Source: Vermamoeba vermiformis | Taxonomy: Eukaryota > Tubulinea > Echinamoebida | Length of the DNA: 64,000 bases | NCBI GenBank assembly: GCA_045837725.1 | Contig: JBEWZL010000292.1 | Coordinates: 62,001 to 126,000, forward strand | Direction of reading: 5' to 3' | Part shown: one piece after another, positions 11,810-23,206 of the stretch | How positions within the stretch are numbered: the first letter of the stretch is position 1 | Layout: the number at the start of each line of letters is the position of its first letter | Notes under the pieces: model-generated | The model's database searches: none | What the model was told of the DNA's origin: nothing | Seen by the model: only the letters and a program-made list of their open reading frames with translations | Program-made: the position numbers and the translations under genes

Positions 11810-12017
11810 CTAAGATTAAACAAATGTACCACCAGAACTACACGCACATATACTAGAGATACTATGTACCGCCTACAAGAAGATATTAGGACTGTTATTT
11901 TAGCCGAATTTCAGCGAACGAAGGGCCGAAAAAAACAAGACCAAAAAAAATTTGTTTTTATTTACTATTTTTAAACGTCACAGACCACACACTGCTCCAT
12001 ATTACGTGTTCTGGAAA

Positions 12018-14617
12018 ATGACAACCAAAAAGCAGAAGATTCACATTAAGCCATTTCGCCATCAAGGGCAGATGGATCCTAATTATGCGGACACCACTTG
12101 GGCCTTGTTAAAGAATGCTATTTATGAAATTCACAAAAAGAACGCTTCGGGGCTCAGTTTCGAAGAGCTTTACAGGTAAATATAACAATTTCCTTATTAT
12201 TTTCTCATATTTAGTTTACAAAAACGAATTCTCAAATCCACAAAAATCCTTGCATGACCTGCTCTAATATTCATACGTACTAGAAATGCATATAATATGG
12301 TATTGCACAAGTATGGTGACAGATTGTACGAAGGATTGAAAGAAGTAGTGAATCAGCATTTGAAAGACGTCGCTGAAAAAGTCGCTTCTGCCAATGATCT
12401 TAAATTTTTGGACGCGTTAAATGAAGCCTGGTCAGACCATAAAATCTCAATGTTGATGATTCGTGATATTCTGATGTACATGGTAATTAACGAGGATCGG
12501 TCTTTTGGAATTTTAAATTTATTAAACCTGAAAATTTCTTTTACATTAGAAATTATGATAGACTGCAATTTTAACCACAAATAATATGCTCACTCGTATT
12601 GCAGTAATTTAAAGGTGCTTAAATTGCTAAAATAACTGACAATTATTTTTTCAAACAGGATCGAGTGTACGTAACGCAGAGCAATGTACCCTCAGTATAC
12701 GACTTGGGTTTGAGTCTCTTCCGCACGAATATCGCGCGCAATCCCAAGATTAAAGACCGACTGTTGAAGGTGTTGCTGTCCAATGTGCAACGCGAGCGCA
12801 ACGGTGAGGTGATAGCGCGGTCACTGATGAAGAACATCACGCAGATGTTAGTCGACCTCGGCATCAGCAACAGAGCTGTCTACGAAGAGGACTTTGAGCG
12901 TCAGTTCTTGGAGGCCTCGTCGCAGTTCTATCGCGTCGAGTCGCAGAACTTTATCAGCGAGAACAGCTGCTCGGACTACATGAAGAAGGTGGAGCAGCGC
13001 ATCAAAGAGGAGATGGAGCGCGTGCAGCACTATCTCGATGCCGCCACTGAGCCCAAGATCAAAGAGGTCGTGGAGCGTGAATTGATCACTCAACACATGA
13101 AAACTCTTGTCGAGGTACGTACTGTGATTGCCTTATTTGGTCATGAGTGTCGCTGACTGACACGTGTCACAGATGGACGGATCAGGGCAAGTCGCCATGT
13201 TGAAGGACGACAAGATTGAAGACTTGGCGCGCATGTATCAACTGCTCGGTCGTGTGAAGGGCGGTCACGACTTGATGCGCACGGTGTTGAGCACTTTGGT
13301 GCGCGATACGGGCAAGGCAGTGGTGGAGGACCCTGAGAACCAAGACAAACAGAACAGCTACGTGCAAGCACTGCTGGACCTGAAGGACAAGCACGACAAC
13401 ATCTTGACCAAGGCATTCTACAACGACAAGAACTTCCAACACACGCTCAATCAGGCCTTTGAGTACTTCATCAACCTCAACAACCGCTCACCGGAGTACA
13501 TCTCGCTGTTCATCGACGAGAAGTTGCGCAAGGGTCTCAAGGGTGCTGGTGAAGATGAAGTGGAGCGCACCTTGGACAAAGTGATGACATTGTTCCGCTT
13601 CATTCAAGAGAAGGACGTGTTCGAGAAGTACTACAAACAACACTTGGCCAAGCGACTCTTGTTGAACCGTTCAGTCAGTGACGACGCTGAGCGCAGCATG
13701 ATCTCCAAGCTGAAGACCGAGTGCGGCTATCAATTCACCTCCAAGCTCGAGGGCATGTTCACCGACATGAAGCTGAGTGCGGACACGATGGAGTCCTTCA
13801 AGAACTACGTGCAGAACAACGATCAGAACCTCTTGGGCGGCATTGACCTCAGCGTGCACATTCTCACCACGGGCTACTGGCCCACGCAGAACATTCCCAA
13901 GTGCATCTTGCCTGCCGAGATCAACAAGTGCTGCGAGGTGTTCCGCAAGTTCTACTTGGGCAATCACAACGGTCGTCGCTTGACCTGGCAGACCAACATG
14001 GGCACTGCAGATCTCAAGGCACACTTCGGCTCCAAGCGTCACGAGCTGAGCGTGTCGACCTATCAGATGGTCATCTTGTTGCAGTTCAACACCACCGACA
14101 AGATTGCCTTCAAAGAACTCGCCGCCATGACGGGCATTGCAGGCCCTGATCTCAAGCGCAACTTGCTCACCTTGTCGTGCGCCAAGTACAAGATCTTGAG
14201 CAAAGAGCCCAGCACCAAGACCGTGGAGGAGAGTGACAGCTTTGCATTCAACGACAAGTTCCGCAGCAAGTTGTTCCGCGTCAAGGTGATGGCAGTGGTG
14301 CAGAAAGAGACTGAAAAGGAGCGCAGTGCCACACAAGAGAAGATTGACGAGGACCGCAAGCACATGTATGTAGTGTCGGGTGCTCGATCTGGCGTGTACT
14401 GACCTCTATTTACAGGATTGAAGCCGCTATTGTGCGCATTATGAAGTCACGCAAGCAGATGGAGCACAGCAATTTGATTGCCGATGTGACCAAACAACTT
14501 TCTTCGCGTTTCAGACCCAATCCGCTCGTCATTAAGAAGCGAATTGAATCGTTGATTGAACGCGAGTACTTGGAGCGATCTAAGACTAATCGCAAGATGT
14601 ATAACTACCTCGCATAA
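12018..14617 (+). CDS. CUL3: Cullin 3, scaffold of BTB-type CUL3-RING ubiquitin ligases
   Basis: Five exons: 12018-12175, 12284-12482, 12659-13114, 13173-14365, 14416-14617; 735 aa. The N-terminal repeats bind BTB adaptors and the C-terminal domain binds the RING protein. CUL3-specific stretches include [34 protein letters not shown] and [17 protein letters not shown]. The cullin homology domain has [17 protein letters not shown] and [19 protein letters not shown]. The winged-helix end carries the NEDD8 site IVRIMKSRK (Lys about 679) and closes with MYNYLA. The start at 12018 is chosen because exon 1 then begins [13 protein letters not shown] like other CUL3 proteins; an upstream in-frame ATG at 11952 would add 22 residues. 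AATAAA is at 14727-14732. Confidence 0.97.
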
Positions 14618-14915
14618 ACACCCCACCGCTGCGAGCGCAAACGAACTCGCATCCCTGTTAATATTACTTGCTATTTGTACTATCACCTTTTTGGAACCCT
14701 CTCTGGTCAACACACCACTCTTGTTTAATAAAATCGACTGTAAGCAATACAACAAGTACTGACGTGTCATAAGGACCTTTGCAGTGGCATTTTTGTTAAA
14801 TTTCTCAGACAAGATCCCGGCACTAAAAATTTGTTTTTTGTCACTGTCATTTGTTCTGTTAGAAGCTTCGATAAAACCACACGAGCTCTACATTTAAATC
14901 AAAGGCCTATTCACC
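14618..14915. other. Intergenic region, CUL3 3' UTR and lysyl-tRNA synthetase promoter
   Basis: About 300 bases without a gene. It contains the CUL3 AATAAA at 14727-14732 and, nearer the next start, no clear TATA element. A short frame (14831-15016) overlaps the first intron of the next gene and is not supported. Confidence 0.6.
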
Positions 14916-17091
14916 ATGGAACAGTATGTATTGCGCAACCACTTCCAACGACTAACGATCAGATCCCCAAAACACACGAAACTTGTCATCTGAAAGCTAA
15001 TGTGATTTATTTATAGAGAAAACAATAACCAGAAGAATCAAAAGCAGCCGAAGCAACCCAAGCAAGCCAAGGCTCAAGCTGTAAGATCCGATCGAAAAAA
15101 AAACATTCTTTTGTGATCGGCAATAACTGACCGTAAATAGGACCCTAAGGCTAAGAAGGCTGTTGATGCCGATGAGGAGCTCGACGCTAGCGTAAGTAAT
15201 TTTTAAAGTCGTTATTTAACGATATTTATGAAATAAAATAAAATTCTGGATGCATCAAGTTAACCTCTTTTATGAATAATTCATAAAACGTTACAAACAT
15301 ACTATAATACCCACAATTTATTTTTCATACTCGTTTTTGCACTGTTTATGCATCCGCGATCGAGTGGCTAACAGCAGCTTGTGTCGCTAGCAATACTTTG
15401 AAATGCGTGCGCGTTGGATCCAATCGCTCAAGGACAGCGGCAAGAACCCTTACCCGCACAAGTTCCCTGTCTCTATCTCCGTGCCCACTTTCATTGAGCG
15501 CTATCAACATCTGCAGAATGGTGAAATGCTTAGCGACGTCGTAGTTGGTCTTGCTGGTACGTTGACTACGGTCCTATATTAATATAGTTTTGTATTGTAC
15601 TCACGCGCTGCAGGTCGTGTTCGCTCACGTCGCAGCAGTGGCAACAAGCTCTTCTTCTACGAGCTGATCGGTGATGGCGTCAAGCTTCAAATCCTCGCCA
15701 ATGCCTCGTACGTTGTTGCTCTATTGCAACTGTCTAGTACTGCGTGCTAATACTCTTACAGCGTGTACACAAATGCCGAGGAGTTCGCAGATGTGAACGC
15801 ACACATTAAGCGCGGTGACATTATCGGTGCTCTCGGTCACCCCTCGCGCAGCAAGACTGGCGAGCTCTCATTGGTGCCCACCAAGCTCGAGATCCTCTCG
15901 CCCTGTCTCTACATGATCCCTCGTCCTGGTACCTTGAAGGACCAAGAGACGCGTTATCGTCAGCGCTACTTGGACATGATTGTCAACGATCACACGCGCA
16001 CCATCTTCTTCACGCGCGCCAAGATCATCAACTACATTCGCAACTACCTCAACGAGCGTCACTTCCTTGAAGTTGAGACTCCGATGATGAACATGATTGC
16101 TGGTGGTGCTGCCGCCAAGCCCTTCGTGACGCATCACAACGACCTCAACATGCGTCTCTTCATGCGCATTGCTCCCGAGCTCTACTTGAAGCAGCTGATT
16201 GTCGGTGGTATTGAGCGTGTCTACGAGATTGGTCGTCAGTTCCGCAATGAAGGCATTGATCTCACACACAACCCCGAGTTCACCACCTGCGAGTTCTACA
16301 TGGCCTATGCTGACTACGCAGATTTGATGACCATCACTGAAGAGATGATCCGTGGCATGGTCAAGGCCATCACGGGCAGCTATCAATTGAAGTACAACCC
16401 TGCTGGTGGCTACGATCCTGAGGCCCCCGCTGACAAGGTGATCACCGTGGACTTTGAACAGCCCTTCTTGCGCATTCCGATGATCAAGGGCCTCGAAGAT
16501 GAGCTCAAGGTCACCTTCCCCACCGACCTCGAGTCCGACGAGACCAACAAGTTCTTGCGCGAGCTGTGTGTCAAGCACAACGTTGAGTGCGCTGATCCCA
16601 AGACCAATGCACGTCTGTTGGACAAGTTGGTGGGCGAGTTCATTGAAGTCAAGGCCAAGGAACGTCCCTTGTTCATCACTGATCACCCGCAATTGATGAG
16701 TCCTCTCGCCAAGTGGAACAGAAATCAGCGCAACTTGACCGAGCGATTCGAGTTGTTCATCATGACGCGCGAGGTCTGCAACGCCTACACTGAGTTGAAT
16801 GACCCGTTCGTGCAACGCAGTCTGTTCGGAGATCAAGCCAAGCTCAAGGCCCAAGGTGACGACGAGGCACAACTGATCGATGAGACCTTCTGCAAGGCCC
16901 TCGAATACGGTCTGCCGCCCACTGGTGGCTGGGGTATGGGTATCGATCGTATGGCCATGTTCTTGGCCAACTGCATCAACATCAAGGAGGTGATTTTATT
17001 CCCTGCCATGAAGCCCATCGAGAACGAGCCTCAACCGCAACAAGCTGGCCAACCACAACAGCCTGGCCAACCCGCTGCTCCAAAGAACTAG
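14916..17091 (+). CDS. KARS1: Lysyl-tRNA synthetase, class II, cytosolic type
   Basis: Six exons: 14916-14923, 15017-15080, 15141-15191, 15391-15556, 15614-15707, 15762-17091; 570 aa. It attaches lysine to tRNA-Lys. An N-terminal Lys/Gln-rich extension ([12 protein letters not shown]) is typical of eukaryotic enzymes and helps bind tRNA. The OB-fold begins QYFEMRARW and DPYPHKF-like NPYPHKFPV. Class II motifs: motif 1 near [10 protein letters not shown], motif 2 in [20 protein letters not shown], motif 3 in [19 protein letters not shown]. The tail is Gln/Pro-rich. The first coding exon has 8 bases and the next two are short, so the 5' third is heavily intron-split. No mitochondrial presequence is seen on this form. 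A polyadenylation signal follows at about 17104. Confidence 0.97.
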
Positions 17092-17175
17092 ATGTGCAGT
17101 TGCGGAATAAAAGGCCAAGCACTTCGGCACTTTATTGAAAATTAATAGTGATATACAAATATTACAAAGTATCCT

Positions 17176-19395
17176 TTAGAAGGTGATGATGGACAAAAGC
17201 TCTTTCGTAAGCTTGGTGTCTCCAAGATGCAATCTTTTGCGCACGTCATCTTCCCCACCGAAGGGTTTCACACCCCGTTCAGCCAAAATGACCCTTGCCT
17301 TCTGTTCGCCCAGACCTTGAACACGACGCAGGGCCCATTCAGGAGCAGAATTGACATTTATTGTCTCAGTGCCTAATAACAATGGATAGTAAGTAAATCA
17401 CTCATATTCCTCGTGCAGTACTGCTACTTACACCAGAAGTGCACTCGCTCTGCAAAGGGTCTACCAAAGAACGCTTCAAATTGTTGCAAAGCGACCACAG
17501 CACAACGGTCAGGGAGGCAAACAGTATCTTCTAGTTTTCCTGTTGAAAGCACCAGCAACATCCAATGTTTTAGTTTGGCCTTGCCCATCGCCTTCTGTAC
17601 TTTTCGATGCTCATCGTCGATTATTTGTTGCGTCAACTTCTCGAACTTGTAGTACTTGGTTTGGCCACAGATCACAAAGCCGTGTTTGGTACCATTGTCG
17701 AGAGAGACAAAGAAATCGAAGGGAGCTCCTTCTTTGTTCAGCACGACTTGTCCAGAGCTCTGCCAGGGGATTGGGGTGCAGTTATCCGAGATGGTCCGGT
17801 TCTTTGGAAACCTGTTGCTCGCTCGCCACACAGCTCCTCTGTCCTTGTTTGGAGCTCTGATACCAACCGTTGCATCAAGTTGACCACCAAACTTAGCTCC
17901 GCGGAGCAGATCCTTGAGCTTGACTCGACCTGCTTGAGCCCATGCAGCGATCTTCAGGGCCACGTACTGAGCACAAAATACGTCGAAGTGCTGCCAAGTG
18001 AAGAACTGATCATCTTCTGATGAGCGGATAGTGGCACTCAAGACCTCCAGCAGTGGTGAATTGCATCCCGTGTGTAGCAACCAGGCCTGAAGACATAGAT
18101 AAGGGAGGTAAGGAGTTTCTTTGTCGAATCTTAGGCCCAGTTCAAGCCGCTCCAGTTGATCATAGGTCAGTGTAGTGCCAGCCACTGAGGTGGTGGTCGC
18201 GACTCGTTGTCGCCGAATCGTATCGCCGATTACACTTTGCAGTGCCCCACAGCAGCGGGACGCCGACCAATTAGTTGACATCTTTCTGGCGAGAGTTTCG
18301 GACACAACTGTCCAATTCACTTGGTTCAGTGAAGGATAGCCCTTAACTAGCATCAATAATTGCTCGAGTAGCCGAGGATGTCCTCCAATGTCGAGCAATA
18401 CAGCTCGAAAGCATGCATCAGCGGAGATCTCTGAGGCCTGTAGCACTTCTTGAGCGATAGCCAGCGTGGACGTTGTGGATAACGGACTCAATCGACGATA
18501 GTCTACGGGGAGTTTTAAAGACAGTGCAGCGTTGGTCACTCCCTCTAGCGATGTTCCAGCTAACAGAAAGAAGAAATTGACCCCGTGTGGAGGATGCAGC
18601 CTCGTTGATTGGAGGCTCTCAATGATGTTTTTTAATGCCCGATTTGCCAGTTCCCTGTCTTCTTCGAGCCATTTACTATATTCGTCAACCCCCACCGCAA
18701 TGTTGACAATTGTATCTGGGCTTAGCTTGTTGGAGTGGAGGTAGTCTTCTCGAATTAATTCCAAAGACTGGCTGAGGTCGAATCCACTTTGTGCCACAGC
18801 TCCGAACATTTCCTTCAAGCAATTAGAACCTTTGGCTCCTTCCACAAAGTGATGATAAAGAAGTCTCAAGGAAAATGCCAGAGCAGGTTCTTCTCGATCT
18901 ACACGAGAGATGACGTTTCCGTCGTTGTACGTGGCATGAATGTGAATATAATGAGGGAAGTCGTTGACCACTTCGGCATGGGGGCTGCGTAGAGCTTCAG
19001 CAATAAATCGAGTTTTTCCTGAGCCTGGAGTGCCAACAATCGCCAAAAGCGGCCATTTTGTCCGATCACGCACGCTATCAGAGCGGAACTGTTTTTCGTG
19101 TTGAAACTGACGCCACACGTCTAGATACAAATCATCGCGCTCCAGAAAAGGAAGCTGACGACCTCCAACTGCGTGAATTCGCTAAGGCTCAGGAGGTTAG
19201 CGAACATTCAAATTCACATTTTAATTAATTTAACGAAATTATAAAATGCTTTAATTATTTATGCACCTCAAAATTGGCTGAGAGCTCAGGTGGTCGTTGG
19301 TTCTTGGCAATGATTCCCTTAAGTTGTTGAAATTTTTTAGCTACTTTTCTTATTCGTTTAAGCGGAGAGAGGGAACGCTCGCAAGTCTGAGACAT
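17176..19395 (-). CDS. Crinkler-like P-loop NTPase with PD-(D/E)XK-like nuclease and helix-hairpin-helix tail
   Basis: Three exons (complement): 19395-19267, 19181-17432, 17372-17176; 691 aa, all junctions in frame. Exon 1 gives 43 residues with a basic KRIRKVAKKF patch. Exon 2 opens with RIHAVGGRQLPFLERDD, a Crinkler-type header before the ATPase. Then come Walker A GTPGSGKTRF (residues about 93-100), Walker B VNIAVGVDEY (Asp/Glu about 209-210), and a sensor-like FFFLLAGTS strand. Near the end, an Asp (about 532) and a QTK triad (about 550-552) in FDFF...GQTKYY fit a PD-(D/E)XK nuclease core. Exon 3 encodes a ComEA-like HhH (NVNSAPEWALRRVQGLGEQK) that binds DNA in other families. Crinklers (CRN) are NTPase-nuclease effectors known from oomycetes, chytrids and other eukaryotes. 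The N-terminal ubiquitin-like LFLAK-type region is missing here. Role inferred, not shown: a nucleus-acting nuclease or element-derived gene. Confidence 0.8.
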
Positions 19396-19581
19396 CACTT
19401 CAGAGGTGTTGTAGTTTAATGATAATTGTTTGAAAATAAAAAATTAAAACGGTCAAAAAAAAACGCGGTACAAAAAACGAAATTTCAGTGAAAACTTAAC
19501 CTTGGTAACCGGCGGTGAGGAATTAGGTGGTGAAACTAGCGAGTAGGATTACAAGTTGATTGAATGTTTATTAAAAGACTG

Positions 19582-22328
19582 TTATTTTCCATGGCACCTT
19601 TTAAATTTTTTGCCAGATCCGCACGGACACACCTCATTGCGGTTGACTTTGCTCTCTTTGGCTGGCGCAGCACTGGGCGGGGCAGCGCGCACACTTGGCG
19701 TGACACTTTGTTGCTCACGTTCTCTCGTCTCTTGAATCACTTGGTACAGATTGCCATATTTAGCCTCGCGAATGGACACGTTGACATTCTCCACTGCGAG
19801 TTGTGCCTCTTGCATTGTGAGCACGGGTTTGTTGCGCTCATCTTCGAGCGGCACTTCGTTCTCCTCGTGCACGCGCCAGTCAGTGCTGTGCGAGGCCTGG
19901 TCAGAGGGCTGTGCGGGCACTGGTCCTGAACTGCCACTCGACTCTTCGAACTGCGTGGCGAGCACTGCCACCAGTGTTTTGTCGGCAGCAAAGTACTGTG
20001 CTGAACTCTTCTTGGCGTCTAGTGGGAAGGGCAGCTGAGTCTAGAGAGGAATTGTTATTGTTATTAGAGAAGTAGTGCAGGGACACAACACTCACATTGA
20101 ATAGATATCTGCTGCTCGAGTCCACCAAACTGACCTCACCGCTGCTCTTCACATCGAGCGACACATTTGCATCGGGGCCCTGAAGACAATCAGTGGTCAC
20201 GCGATCTGATGCAGCACTGGATGTCTTACCAAGTCCGTGAGGTGCATCTTGAGCACCAAATCTTCAATCGAGTCGTCCTCTCTCGTCCTGTAATATGCGC
20301 GGCACTTGGGTCGTGCAGTGAGCGGAGGACTCTTGGCCACTTCGCTCGAACTGTTGAGCGGCACTTCATTCGAGGCACTGAGCGTGGACTTCTCGCTCGA
20401 CTCACTTGGCGTGGCATTTGCATTGCCTTTGCGCTTGTTCTTTTTCTTGTTGCCAGTGCTGATGACGGGCACCGGTGCAGTGCTCTCAGTCGACTTGTTC
20501 AATGGAGCACTGGCACTGCTAGTGCGCGAGTTGGGTTTGTTCTTCTTGTAGAACAAAATGTACGCGTTCTGTTTGAGCACCACGGCAGGGCTGACATTGC
20601 GCGTCACTTTTTCATCGTCAAACAAGTGCCACTGGCCTTGGTGGCGCACAAAGCAGGTGTAGTGGCCTGAGAAACAAGTCTCGCCGTAGTGCACGAGCAC
20701 GGCGTAGAGTGAATAGCCCGCGTCCTCGACTTCCTGCGCAGCATTAGTGTGTGACCACAGCACATTGGAACAACGTACTTTAGACTCAGCACTGAGCGCA
20801 GATTTCAGGTCCAGCTCCTCAGTGAATGTGATGGGCTTGTTGATCTTGAGACCACCGCGCATCATATCAAATCGCTTCAACTGCACCATCAATATGTTGG
20901 GCGGCGAATAGATTGTCAACTGTTTCTGTGCTGGCACTGCTTGATTGCATCTGATTGGCGGTCAGTAATGCTACATGCCTATAAATAACATACTTGTCGC
21001 ATCTGTAGCCAGTGGACTCATCGAGCTTTTCAATGCGCACAAAGTTCATCAGCGCCTCCTCCACGGAGAGGGCGTTCTGACTGAGATCGAGATTGAGATC
21101 TAAAAATGACTCGAGACTGCTGTTGACATTGCCGCACTTCTCGCACTTGACTTGACTCTGCAAGCTGCCACCAAACAGTTGATAAATCACCGTCGTCTCT
21201 TCAATGCGCATCTCATCCTCTCTGCGGCACTCGTCAGCACTCATTTGCAGAAATATTTGCAGCCCTTACTTGTCGATGGCAAAAGATACACCAGGATTTT
21301 GTTTGATGAAGTTGTCTTTGTATTGTTGATATAGTACGCGATGTGTCCTGTTCAGAATCGATGAAGCAAATTCATGCGCGTCTTCTTGGTTGTACAAAAA
21401 GAAATCACCCAGATCTGCGCGACATACATTAATTCATAAGATGTAGTGATTATAAGGCATGTACTCACGTCGCAGATTTTTCAAAAACTCAATCGGAGTG
21501 ATCCACTCGTACTGCGGGTCAAGTACTGTCTGAAGTGTCAAAGTGTCACTCGCGTGTCATCGCGCTATCAGTCACGTGTCAACGTACCTTGGCGTGCTGT
21601 TCAATTTCGCACAGTGCGCAGAATGGCTGTTGAGTGCCTGCGATTGCATGAGTCACGGTCATTAACCTGTCAAAGTACTTACAGCTCTTGGCGTGATCGC
21701 AAGTCAACAAGTAAGTCAGCATGGCAGGCGTGTAGATGACGCACTGCAGCACCGAGTTCAAATAGCAGCTGTTGCCCACATTTTTCAAGCCAGCACCTGT
21801 CACGCATTGTCAGAAATCACACTGTGGGTCCTATTCACTACGCACCTAATGGTCTCTTTTCTTCGAATTGCATCATCTGCTCCACTCGCTTGGGTGGCAC
21901 AATGTATCTAATAAGATGTTAATATTAAGGTGCGTTGTAGTCAAGAATTCTAACCTTGATGGCTGTTTCAACAATGATAGGCGCTTAGTGCCGCTAGTGG
22001 TACCAACAGGTGTCTCAGTCTTAGGCACGTCTTGTTTAATATACTCTGTTGTGACTTGATCGCGTAATATTTTGCATTGTCTGTTGTGACCTAAATTCCA
22101 GTGTTTTCTCTTTTGAATTTTATCAGAATATTATGAATATTACTATTTGTCGGTTAATAGACGTACCTGACAGTCTCCACTGCAGTAAAAAACTTTCTAA
22201 ATTGATTATTTTAATTAGTAAATTTTGGCTAATAATGATTTTTTGCGATCCGATCTGATCCAACCAACCTTGCAACCGCCACACTTCGATGTTGTTAATT
22301 TTCCGCACTGAATACAAGGACTAGACAT
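19582..22328 (-). CDS. MYND-USP deubiquitinase fused to PIH1/CS-like and SEC-C zinc domains
   Basis: Twelve exons (complement): 22328-22269, 22196-22167, 22109-21955, 21907-21846, 21796-21683, 21637-21588, 21529-21469, 21414-21270, 21221-20994, 20950-20230, 20179-20096, 20040-19582; 722 aa. A MYND zinc finger (1-45) has PCIQCGK, CGGCK, FYCSGDCQ and HWNLGHNRQC. The USP domain resembles USP36/42 and the plant MYND-UBPs: Cys box GLKNVGNSCYLNS (Cys 113), NQEDAHEFA, zinc pairs CEKCGN and CDKCNQ, His box GHYTCFV (His about 398) and WHLFDDEKV. After a Ser-rich, Lys-rich linker comes a PIH1/CS-like beta domain (about 527-605; LVLKMHLTDLG, FNTQLPFPLDAKKSSAQYF). The end is a SEC-C motif, CPCGSGKKFKRCHGK. 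It should remove ubiquitin; the CS part may contact Hsp90-type chaperones (inference). Confidence 0.85.
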
Positions 22329-22458
22329 TATGAACAAAGTAAAGTGACTTGTTCTCGTCTTCAGTTTGTTTTGTTAAGAATTAAAAACCTTTTTGTATCA
22401 AAGAGGCACAACAAGTGACATTTCATTCTGATCACCATACTTATAACGACATCAAATA

Positions 22459-23178
22459 ATGGATATTGAAGAACAGCAATTGCATTCGCTTGACCAAGTC
22501 GAACTTGTTGCAGATCAGAAAAACCTTGGCAAAGGCAAATTATTATTAACTAGCCAGTATGTATTACCGCAGTGTGTGGACTAAAATATAAGATAAAATC
22601 AATTGCAGAATAATTAAAATAAATTATTTTAATTTTTCTAATCTTTTTCCAAACAAGCCGCATTTCCTGGACTGGATCAAACAATGAAACACAAGAATGG
22701 GCCTGGAGATCTATTGTTATGCATGCAGTGAGCAAAGATGCCACCATGTCACCCAATGGCTCGATTTATTGTCAAGTGGCGAAAGCGCGATCGGAAATGA
22801 CAGAAGAAGAACTCGAAGCAGAAGAAGAGGGCGAAGACCTCGAACCATTCGGCGAGCTGCGATTCATTCCAAGTGATGGCAGCGCTGTTGAACCACTGTT
22901 CGAAGCATTCTCTAAAGGCGCGGAGATGAATCCAGATCCACTTGAAGGCACGTACCTTAAGAACTGTTACTTTAATTTTGTTAAACTAATCGACTCGAGC
23001 AGACGACGATGAAGAAGGTGAGTTCTATTTTGGCGATGATAATATGGACGGCGAACAACAAGAGCCTACATTTGAAATCACAACGGCCGAGGGTTTTGAA
23101 GAGATGATGCACAATAACAATAACAACGACCATGAAGGCGAAGATGACTTTGAAGATGCACCGAGTGACGGTCATTAA
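22459..23178 (+). CDS. CLNS1A: ICln, methylosome subunit and Sm-protein chaperone
   Basis: Exons 22459-22556, 22658-22947, 23003-23178; 187 aa. ICln has a PH-like fold and holds Sm proteins for symmetric dimethylation by PRMT5 before snRNP assembly. The strand RISWTGSNNE, the block AWRSIVMHAVSKD, the acidic EELEAEEEGED loop, ELRFIPSD and the acidic end with DDFEDAPSDG are typical. ODD: intron 2 joins in frame only if its donor is GC (AAG-GCACGT) instead of GT; the nearest GT four bases downstream breaks the frame. The gene ends 28 bases from the convergent RBMX2 stop. Confidence 0.85.
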
Positions 23179-23206
23179 CTTGTTAATAAATACATCTGTT
23201 TTATTT

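Noticed and set aside
13671-14363. 230-codon minus-strand frame within CUL3
   Set aside because: Shadow of the conserved cullin homology exon; composition (Leu, His, Val, Ala) is that of a reverse-complement frame.
14831-15016. 61-codon plus-strand frame upstream of lysyl-tRNA synthetase
   Set aside because: It runs through the first intron and its branch point; no coding signal.
15868-16872. 334-codon open frame on the minus strand inside the lysyl-tRNA synthetase gene
   Set aside because: It is antisense to a fully conserved enzyme exon and has no recognisable domain; GC-rich codon bias keeps the reverse frame open.
17176-17382. HhH frame as an independent small gene
   Set aside because: It begins with a splice acceptor, has no usable ATG of its own in frame with a promoter gap, and joins in phase to the Crinkler-like exon.
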